A stretch of DNA of 64,000 nt from Leucaena leucocephala (taxonomy: Eukaryota > Streptophyta > Magnoliopsida > Fabales > Fabaceae), in assembly GCA_037074615.1 (NCBI GenBank), contig CM073550.1:14030001-14094000 (forward strand), read 5' to 3'. Shown here piece by piece: positions 38,345-47,700 of the stretch. The position numbers and the translations under genes are program-made. Position 1 is the first letter of the stretch; the number at the start of each line of letters is the position of its first letter. The notes under the pieces are model-generated. The model saw only the letters and a list, made by a program, of their open reading frames with translations. It searched no databases and had not been told where the DNA came from.

Positions 38345-41300
38345 ATGGATCTTCTTCTGGGTCTTCTTTTTGTTACCTTTGTCTTTCTCTTCACCGCCCA
38401 TTGCTCAGAAGCTATCGCTTCTAGCGACGCATTGTCGCTTCTCAGCTTCAAGGACTCTGTCTCTAAGGAATCTTCTGACCTTCTCTATGGATGGAGTAAG
38501 GAGTCTCCTGAGAGTTACTGTCAATGGCACGGCGTCACCTGCGAGACTAGGCTTTCTGGCAGAGTTATTGCTTTGAACTTGACCGGACTTCGCGGCGGCG
38601 AGCTTACTCCTTCCATTGGAGTTTTGTCTGAGCTTCGGGTTTTGTCTCTTCCCCATAATATGTTCTCTGGTGAGATCCCGGAGACTCTGGGAAAGTTTCG
38701 GCTTCTGGAGGTTCTTGAGCTTCAAGGAAACAATTTTTCCGGGAGGATTCCTAACCAGATTAGCTATCTTCCATCTCTTCGCATTCTTAACCTCTCTAAT
38801 AATGCTTTGTCCGGTTCTATACCCGGTAAATTGATTGGCTCTGGAAATGTTAGCGTTATTGACTTGTCGAATAATCAGCTTTCTGGTCCAATTGTAGATA
38901 GTTTCAACACAGTCTTTGAATTTTTGAATCATTTGAAGCTGTCCCACAACTTCCTAACAGGCGAAATCCCCTCTGAAATTGGGAAATTCAGAAATTTGAG
39001 GACGCTTTTACTCGACGGTAATATCTTAGAAGGTGCTATCCCTTCTGATATTGGGTATATGACAGAACTCAGACTTCTAGATGTCTCTAGAAATAGTCTC
39101 ACCGGAAGGATTCCGAAAGAGATAGCCAACTGCCAGAAACTGTCAGTGTTTGTGTTGACTGATTTATTCGATGATAATGCTTCCTCCGATGAGAGCTTGG
39201 TGAATAGCTTCAGAGGAGAATTCAATGCTTTTGTTGGACATATTCCTTCGCAGGTGTTGTTGCTTTCAAGTTTAGAGATTTTGTGGGCACCAAGAGGGAA
39301 TCTTGGTGGACGGTTGCCTTGGGGCTGGACAGATTCATGCTCGCTTAGAATACTCAACTTGGCAGAGAATTATATTATTGGGGGGATACCAGAAACCTTG
39401 GGGATGTGCAGAAATTTAACTTTCCTTGACTTGAGCTCTAACAATTTAGTGGGGTATCTTCCTTCAAAGCAGTTTCAAGTTCCATGTATGGTGTACTTCA
39501 ATGTCAGTTGGAATAAGCTATCTGGTACACTTCCAGGATTTGAGAAGGAAAGCTGTGATTTAAGCAGAATCCTGGGTGATGCGCATGTTGATATTCTAGT
39601 TGGGGAATCACTGATGGATGCTCTCACTGGATCAGGTTCAGAAGATGCTGTTGTCATTAACCATGATTTCAGTTGGAATAGCTTCACGGGATCTTTACCT
39701 TTATTCTCACTAGGGGATACTACAAACAGCAAGATTTCCTACATGCTATTACTGAATAATAACAAGTTCAGTGGAACTCTACCATATCATCTGGTTTCGA
39801 ATTGTAATGATCTCAAGATGTTAAAGGTTAACTTGAGTGTGAATCAACTCTCAGGTGGAAATTCCCAAAAATTGCTTCTTGACTGCTTGAAGTTGACAGA
39901 GTTTGAGGCTGCGTACAACCAGATTGGGGGTTCAATTGATCCGCATGTTGGCAACTATACAATGCTCCAGCGCCTTGATTTGAGGGGGAACAAACTTACT
40001 GGATTTCTGCCTGATCAATTGGGAAACCTGAAAGAATTGAAATGGGTGCTTTTAGGAGGGAACAATTTAACTGGAGAAATCCCTTCTCAACTTGGTCAAT
40101 TGTCTTCTCTTGTTGTTTTGGATCTATCTCACAATGCTCTTACTGGCACAATTCCTGCAAGTTTGACAAATGCCACAACTCTTGAAACTCTGTTGCTAGA
40201 TCACAACAAGCTCAATGGGGAAATACCTTCATCTCTTTCCACCCTTTCCAGTCTTGCTGGTTTTGATGTTTCTTTCAACAACCTTTCTGGTCATATTCCC
40301 CGTCTTCATCACCCAAGTGATTGTGACTCCTACAAGGGGAATGTACACCTGCATTCATGCCCTGATCCATATTCTGCCTCACCTGCTTATCTCCCAGTCC
40401 CTCTTGAAGTCCCAAATTGGCATAGACGAAACAAATTGAAGACAGTAATAATAGCTGTGGTCTCTTCAGTCTCTGTGGTTCTCTGTGTACTAGGAATAGT
40501 TTTGGTGATCACTTTTGGAAGGAACAAATTTGGTCGGCTCAGCAGCCTTCGAAGCAGACTACTGGTGACCTTCCAAGATGTTCCAATTGAACTCAGTTAC
40601 GATAACGTTGTCACAGCCACAGGAAATTTCAGCCTCCAAAATCTAATTGGAACCGGTGGGTTTGGGTCTACTTACAAGGCTGAACTATCCCCTGGTTTTC
40701 TTGTTGCCATAAAGAGGTTGTCCATAGGTAAATTCCAAGGCATTCAACAGTTTGAGACAGAGATAAGAACCTTGGGGAGAATCCGACACAAAAACCTTGT
40801 CACTCTCATTGGCTACTATGTAGGGGAGGCCGAAATGTTCTTGATATACAACTACCTTTCTGGTGGGAACCTTGAAACTTTCATACACAACAATTCAGAT
40901 AAAAATATGTTGTGGCCAATTATCTACAAGATAGCAATAGACATAGCAGAGGCCATAGCTTACCTTCATTACTCCTGTGTTCCTCGCATAGTTCATCGTG
41001 ACATCAAGCCCAGCAACATCTTACTCGACGAGGATTACAACGCCTACCTTTCAGATTTTGGATTGGCTAGACTCATGGAGGTCTCTGAGACCCACGCCAC
41101 AACTGATGTGGCAGGCACATTTGGGTACGTTGCACCTGAATATGCCACTACTTGCAGGGTTTCCGACAAAGCAGATGTTTATAGCTTCGGTGTTGTGTTA
41201 CTAGAATTAATGTCCGGAAGGAAGTCACTTGATCCATCTTTTTCTGAATATGGAAATGGGTTCAATATTGTCCCGTGGGCTAAGTTGCTAATGACGGAAG

Positions 41301-41461
41301 GTCGTTCTTCTGAACTGTTTTCACCTGCTCTGTGGGAAGCAGGACCTGAGGAGAAACTGTTGGGGCTTTTAAAAGTTGCATTAATCTGCACAGTGGAGAC
41401 GCTTTCAATTCGGCCATCGATGAAACAGGTTCTTGAGAAATTGAAACAACTTAAAAGTTGA
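38345..41461 (+). CDS. RPK2: LRR receptor-like kinase, RPK2-like
   Basis: An intronless gene of 1038 residues. Order: signal peptide (1-about 23), LRR N-terminal cap with LLSFKDSV and CQWHGVTCE, roughly 20 leucine-rich repeats to about residue 675, a transmembrane segment at about 700-724, and a cytoplasmic Ser/Thr kinase. Catalytic residues are all present: glycine loop IGTGGFGSTY (768-777), Lys790 in VAIKRL, HRD at 884-886 followed by IKPSN, DFG at 904-906 and APEYA. Thus an active kinase is expected. The kinase C-terminus (YGNGFNIV, GLLKVALICTV, RPSMKQVLEKLKQL) resembles Arabidopsis RPK2/TOADSTOOL2, which acts in anther and meristem development. It is shorter than RPK2 (about 1150 residues) in the ectodomain, so it may be a paralogue rather than the orthologue. 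The gene symbol is therefore tentative. Confidence 0.88.
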   Translation: MDLLLGLLFVTFVFLFTAHCSEAIASSDALSLLSFKDSVSKESSDLLYGWSKESPESYCQWHGVTCETRLSGRVIALNLTGLRGGELTPSIGVLSELRVLSLPHNMFSGEIPETLGKFRLLEVLELQGNNFSGRIPNQISYLPSLRILNLSNNALSGSIPGKLIGSGNVSVIDLSNNQLSGPIVDSFNTVFEFLNHLKLSHNFLTGEIPSEIGKFRNLRTLLLDGNILEGAIPSDIGYMTELRLLDVSRNSLTGRIPKEIANCQKLSVFVLTDLFDDNASSDESLVNSFRGEFNAFVGHIPSQVLLLSSLEILWAPRGNLGGRLPWGWTDSCSLRILNLAENYIIGGIPETLGMCRNLTFLDLSSNNLVGYLPSKQFQVPCMVYFNVSWNKLSGTLPGFEKESCDLSRILGDAHVDILVGESLMDALTGSGSEDAVVINHDFSWNSFTGSLPLFSLGDTTNSKISYMLLLNNNKFSGTLPYHLVSNCNDLKMLKVNLSVNQLSGGNSQKLLLDCLKLTEFEAAYNQIGGSIDPHVGNYTMLQRLDLRGNKLTGFLPDQLGNLKELKWVLLGGNNLTGEIPSQLGQLSSLVVLDLSHNALTGTIPASLTNATTLETLLLDHNKLNGEIPSSLSTLSSLAGFDVSFNNLSGHIPRLHHPSDCDSYKGNVHLHSCPDPYSASPAYLPVPLEVPNWHRRNKLKTVIIAVVSSVSVVLCVLGIVLVITFGRNKFGRLSSLRSRLLVTFQDVPIELSYDNVVTATGNFSLQNLIGTGGFGSTYKAELSPGFLVAIKRLSIGKFQGIQQFETEIRTLGRIRHKNLVTLIGYYVGEAEMFLIYNYLSGGNLETFIHNNSDKNMLWPIIYKIAIDIAEAIAYLHYSCVPRIVHRDIKPSNILLDEDYNAYLSDFGLARLMEVSETHATTDVAGTFGYVAPEYATTCRVSDKADVYSFGVVLLELMSGRKSLDPSFSEYGNGFNIVPWAKLLMTEGRSSELFSPALWEAGPEEKLLGLLKVALICTVETLSIRPSMKQVLEKLKQLKS

Positions 41462-43138
41462 AAACTTTCAGAATCAAAGTGTACAGTTATAGAAAGACCT
41501 TTGGAATACTGACTCGAGAGAAAGTGTGATCTTCAAGTTCCGTTGAGCCCAGTTGCTTTGAAGCAACCTTTCCTTGTATATACAATGAAGATACAAGTAA
41601 TCCGATCTCTCAATTTTAGTTACATGGATTTTTTGCTTTCTACTTCAGCAATGCCCATTACTTAGAAAATCGCTTTGTTAATTATATTATTGTTCACATA
41701 CAAATGGCTAATCTTTAAAATGTTCAGTTTTAATTATTCAAGATTTAGATGGGGTCTACAAATGGTCATCAATTTGTTTGACGCAAGTTAAATGCATTTA
41801 TTTCTTCCACGGACACATTGCAGGTTGATATATCATTTCATATTTTTAAATTTTGGAACCCTGTAAATATCCATATCTTTGTAATTATTTAATAATATAT
41901 CCGATTTTAAATATAAGATATATTTAATTAAGTTGGGTAGATTAAAAAAATAGTTAAATTAATTATTTATAATAATTATATATTAATTTAATCATTTATA
42001 ATGATTATGTATTAATTTATTTAAAATATTTCTTTTTAATTATTTATATTTAAACTATTTTTTATTAAAATTAATTTAATATATACAATTATATAAAAAT
42101 ATTTTAGAGAGAAAATTATAATTTTTAAAGATAATGTGTATTAAAGTTTTATAATTATAATTAAAATAAATATATAATTTTTATATTTAAGATTAAAAAA
42201 ATATTATGAATTCACGAGGTGGTTTTGATAAAATATGATGAGATATGCAATTGACAGTAAAAAAACATAAATCTAGAAAGATAGGACGAAGAATAGAAAT
42301 AGCAGGCATCAAATCTGAGGAAAAGAATTGGTACTGGTGAAGAATCTTTGTTCTGGAAAGACGTGTGGACCAAACTTAATGCACAATAATAATCTTTCTT
42401 ATTTCTTACATTACCAAAGATGACGTGTTTGATTAGGCTCAATGGTAATAAGATATTGCGTTAATAATAAAAATTGTATATTTTTAGGGAATATCTATTC
42501 CTAGGAACCCCATGAATACTCATTACAAACCTGCAATCCTTTCTAAAATGTCAATTTTGTCCTCAATAACCTGGGTGAAAAGATAACATTTGTCCCCGGC
42601 AATTATTGTAGGTGACCCCCTCCTGCCACCGTTCTTCCTTCCTCACCCCCTTCTTTATCTTCACTGCGGTCTTCTTCGTTGGGTAGGTTCATTATTGATT
42701 GTCAAAACCCATCTATTGGAGTCTTCTCTCTCTTCTGAAGTCTCTTATCTCCGTGGATTTCAATCAGAGCTTCATCACTTGCTTCTTCATATCTGCTTCA
42801 TATCGTTGCTACTCTGTTTTGATCACAAATCTCTTCCTCTAAGGCCCCACTTTGGGGCAACCTCACTGGATTTCTTGTTCTATGGCTTTTCTTTGAGAGC
42901 ATTTGGGCAGGATTTTCTTCTGGTTCTCAGACCCATTGATTCAATCACCTTGTCTCATTTGTTTTTGTTGCCGCTCTGATCGACTTGCTTCCCTGCCATG
43001 TCTTGATGATCAGACCTTCCTTTCCTTTTCCCTTTTTCGATTCCACCGTTGGGGGAAAATCTGTATGCATATATAAATCTGTATTTGTATGTGGAATCAA
43101 TTATTTGAGTTTGTGTCTGTGGTTCTAGTGTAACTGGG
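41462..43138. other. RPK2-like 3' flank and intergenic DNA
   Basis: Probably 3' UTR to about 41650, then AT-rich DNA. The stretch 42560-43130 is less AT-rich and holds an open frame of about 129 codons at 42590-42979 rich in Leu, Ser and Phe with no recognisable domain; composition suggests CT-rich leader or transposon sequence rather than protein coding. Confidence 0.4.
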
Positions 43139-43650
43139 TTTGGTAAACATTGTTTTAAAAATTTTGTAAGCAAAATTTGAATTTTAAAAAAATTTAAAAT
43201 AAATAATTATATTTATTTTAAAAAAATTAAATTAAATTATAATTTAAAATTAAAATATTATATAAATTATTGAGATTAATTTATAAAATAAAAAAAATTA
43301 TATATTAATTAATTATTATTTTATTTTTATTTTTTATTATATTATTTTTTTATCTTTCTTGTGTTGAATAAAAATATTTATTTTTTAATAATTTTTTAAT
43401 TATAATTTTTTAATAATAATTTTTTAATCACTCATTTATTTTTAACAATTTTTTTCTATAATTTTATTTAAAATTTTTTTCTAAAAATTATTTAAATTAT
43501 ATTTATTTTTAATAATAATTTTTTTAACACTCATTTATTTTTAACAATTTTTTTCTATAATTTTATTTAAATTTTTTTTCTAAAATTTATTTAAACTTTT
43601 TTTATAAATATTTTTTAAAATTTTTATCTAAATATATTCTAAACTTATTT
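43139..43650 (+). repeat. MITE-like repeat, copy 4 (degenerate)
   Basis: It runs from about GGTTTGGTAAACATTG to TCTAAATATATTCTAAAC and shares the order of blocks with the copies at 15890, 25895 and 58530, but the pyrimidine core is reduced and a part near 43400-43600 (ACTCATTTATTTTTAACAAT) is internally duplicated. A further degenerate relative may occupy about 43770-44110. Confidence 0.4.
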
Positions 43651-44637
43651 TTAAAAGTAAAATAGTATTTTTATTATATTAATTTAAATAATTATTAAAA
43701 AATAACTTATTGCACTTCTCTCAAATAATATATCAAACACTATCATTTTATTTAATTAGTTTTTTTTCCTAAAATTATAGTTTAAAATATGTTTTAAGAC
43801 CAAAATATAGTTTAAATTAAAAATTAAATAAATAATTATTAATTAAATATTTAATTTTTTTAAATTAAATTATAATTTTAGAATATAAAATTATAGTTTT
43901 AGATAAATTTATAGAATTAATTTATAAATAAAAAAATATTTTTTAGTTATATAATAATAATTTTATTTTTGTCTTTTTATCTTTATCATTTTACACGTCA
44001 CTTTTAATAATTTTTTTATCAAAAAATTTATTATAATAATAATTATCTAAATTTTTATTTTTTTAATTTTTTTATAATTATTTTTAAATTATTTTTTTAT
44101 AATCTCTTCTTCTTCACAAATTAAACACATTGCCTATACAATGCTGGGGACAATGCTATTGAATCAAACATGCTATGAAGTTGATTTTCCCAAAATTGAG
44201 TTTTGCTTACAGAAATTAGGTTTTATAAATTGGTATACCTACCTATCTATCCATAAAAGCAACAGTTGTCCTAAAACACAGTTGAGTACAATTTGTCAAC
44301 ATTTTCTATGAATTCAAATCAAAATAAAAATACTAAATTTTGAAATATGATATTAATTCGGAAACTATAGGTATACTTAGTGATTATATATATATATGTG
44401 TGTGTGTGTGAATCATATTTTTCTTGTAACATGTGTGTATACATATATGTATAAAATATATGCACTGTAGCGATGGCAAAAATATATGAATTGTAGCAAT
44501 AACATATTCTTTTTACATCAAATATATGTTGAAAGTTCTTTTTTTTTTGGATCTAACGTAGGGTCGTGACTTCATAAAATTTTGATATTTGTTTATGAAT
44601 AATGCAATTGATGGCGGACAAAATATTGTGGTGCGGC
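43651..44637. other. AT-rich intergenic DNA upstream of BOP1
   Basis: No gene is seen. A (TA)n(TG)n microsatellite lies at about 44388-44410. Confidence 0.5.
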
Positions 44638-44658
44638 GGCCAGCTTCCCAAACCCCTT

Positions 44659-44666
44659 AAACCCTA
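44659..44666 (+). promoter_or_regulatory. Telo-box upstream of BOP1
   Basis: AAACCCTA lies 55 bases before the BOP1 start codon. Telo-boxes are enriched near the transcription start of plant ribosomal-protein and ribosome-biogenesis genes. The motif is missing from the duplicated BOP1 head fragment at 37868. One short motif is weak evidence on its own; the gene's function makes it credible. Confidence 0.5.
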
Positions 44667-44720
44667 TTGTGTCCCGAAACTCTAATCTTTTCTGGGATAG
44701 AGAATAACGCCAAGAGCAAG

Positions 44721-47700
44721 ATGAAGAAGGATTCTAAGCTTGATGACGAACTTCAGAAATCTCAACAACAAATAGTGGAATCTGATTCAGACTCTGGTTA
44801 TGAGGTAGTTAGGTAGTTTCATTTTTTGTTATTTTCTGTGGAATAGGTGTTCGAAGATTTTGTCTTTCTACGCTTTCGTGGTTGAAAACAAATTTCTAAA
44901 ATGTGCAAGACTGTTAGTTCTTCACTTCTCGCTTAAAATCAGCTCAAAGTTTATCTTCACTTTATTTGATACAACACAGTTTTCTTCCCTTCCTATGCGA
45001 GCAACCATTTCTCTATCTCAGCAGCATAAATAGATTAGTTATGTACGGTTGTAAATATATTAGTTTGACTTCCAACTTTTTGATTTTAGGATTCTTCTCA
45101 AGATCATGGATCAGAGGATTCAGGTACATCATCGGAATTTGAAGACGGAGAAAGTGGTCCGTTTGGGGATGAGGTACTTTTCAATTGTATTAGGCCTGCT
45201 TTATAGTCTTGCAACGTAATGAAGAATACTTACCTTTTTGGTTTTGGGAAAAAATATTCTAGGATAATATGGGAGATGATGACTCTGAAGATTCAGAAGC
45301 TGGAGAAAGTGGACCGTCTGAAGATGAGGTACATGATCATTGTGTTTAGCAGCCATGCCAATGCTGTATAAGTGTGCAAACTATTATTTGTTTGACGTTT
45401 TGAAGATTGTTATCTGGAACTCTACTACTTTTTGCTTAGCTGTTACCAATATGTGTAAGAGTTACTATGGCAGGGCTTTGTCAACACGGGCGGTAGTCAG
45501 GCCTTGGGTGACGCCAATGATCCAGAAGATGGAAGTGAGGACTCTGAAATTCTTCAGGGAGCTGAGAGTGATTCTTCTGAAGATGAGGTCCTCGTCCTAT
45601 TATCTTATAGTTGAGTTAATTTTGTCTTAGTTATCCTCCTCTAACCAAGCTTGAGTTTGTGTATACTTTATTTTGCCTTTGATAGGTGGCTCCTCGAAAT
45701 ACCATTGGAGATGTCCCTTTGAAGTGGTATGAAGACGAACCTCATATTGGATATGATGTCAAGGGAAAGAGGATAGTGAAGAGGGAAAAGCAAGACAAAT
45801 TAGATTCCTTTCTTGCAAGTGCTGATGACCCAAGCAGTTGGTTAGTTTGATATTTCTTATTTTATGTTATTCATTTCATTTGTGTTTAGATGATTTTCTC
45901 TTGGCAATGATCTATGAAGATATTCTTATCATCCTGTATTGTTTCTCTGGTAATGTATACTTATTCTTTTTATCCTGTAATATATATTTGTGGAAAAATA
46001 AGCTTATTAGTTTTATCGATATCATCTTCTCTCTGGAAAAGTATGTTAATTTTATATCCTCTTGAAAATTTAAGGCGTAAGTTCTATGATGAGGTCAATG
46101 ATGAGGTAGTGGAACTGACTAAAGAGGAAGCCAGAGTTATCTCTAAAATGATCAAGGGTCAGGCACCTCATTCTGACTTTGAGCCATATCCGGTCTGTAG
46201 TTACTATCCATTTTTTGTTTATGTTCTCCTTTCAACGCTTTTAATCTTGTATTATTATATTTTTAGCAATTAGTATATAATATTTTTGTTCTTTAGTTTG
46301 ATGTTTCAAGGAATATTTTCAGGATTATGTTGACTGGTTTAAATGGGATGATTCCATTCATCCATTGTCTAATGCACCTGAACCTAAAAGAAGATTTATA
46401 CCTTCAAAATGGGAAGCTAAAAAGGTAACCATACCTTCATTTCCTTTTTCTGGTGTAAAATGATACAACTAGTGCGGATATGAATTAGCGCTATAGATCA
46501 ATTGGTGATGGTGATTTCCTTTGTTATGCACACACTTGTACAATTGTACAGGTTGTGAGGTATGTTAGAGCAATTCGTAAGGGATTAATAACTTTTGACA
46601 AGCCAAAGGAGGAAGATGGTCCCTATCTCTTGTGGGGGGATGATTCTGGTTCAACAGAAAAATCAAACCATTTAGCTTACATTCCTGCACCAAAGCCAAA
46701 AGTTCCTGGTACGAATATGGCTCTGGAGTTCAAAAGTTGAACATTTTTTTTTTTTAAATTTTGCCCCTGAAAAGAAATTTAATTGATTTTATCTTGAGGT
46801 ATTCTTCATTAGAAATATAACTTGATTATGCTTCTTAGGCCACGAGGAGTCTTACAATCCTCCTCTAGAGTACATTCCAACCCAAGAAGAAATCAATTCT
46901 TATCAGTTGATGGATGAAGAAGACCGCCCTAAGTTTATTCCTAAAAGGTACTGTGAACTTGGAATCCACATATTGCTTTCCCTTTTTTCGTAAGTTTGCT
47001 AATAAACATCACTTTTGCTAGGTTTACATATCTGAGAAGCATCCCTGCATATGATAATTATGTGCAGGAACGTTTTGATCGTTGTTTGGATCTATTCTTG
47101 TGCCCTCGAGTTCGAAAGAAACGTGTGAGTATATTGCTAGACTGAAAAATAATCAATTTACTGTTTTTTTGTTCAAGATGTGTAATTTTTCATAATAATT
47201 TTTTTAAATCAATATTTTAATAGTTTATACTGTATCTTTTTTTTTTTGTTCCAGCTCAATATTGATCCTGAATCTTTGAAGCCAAAGCTTCCAAGTCGAA
47301 AGGATCTTAAGCCTTACCCAGTGGCATGCTATATTGAGTACAAAGGTCATGAAGATGCCGTTACATCAATTTCTGTTGAAACTTCAGGGCAATGGATGGC
47401 ATCAGGTATGGATGATGATAATATACTTTAGTTTCAGTGAAGTATATGGGTCTCCTTATATTCTGTTTTCTTAAAGGTTCAAGTGATGGAACTGTTCGTA
47501 TCTGGGATGTTCCAACTGGTAGATGTCTTAGACTGTGGGAGATTGGTGAAGCCATTACCTGTGTCGCTTGGAATCCTTTGCCTGATATGCGTATTCTTGC
47601 TGTCTCTGCGTAAGTCTGGTTTGAGTGTTTCTAAAGTGCTCTATTTTGTTATAGATACTATGAGGATTTCCTCTTGAATTTGCTTTAGGATTTGGCATTG

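Noticed and set aside
42590..42979. 129-codon open frame
   Set aside because: Leu/Ser/Phe-rich translation of CT-rich DNA, no domain, no splice context and no plausible neighbours.
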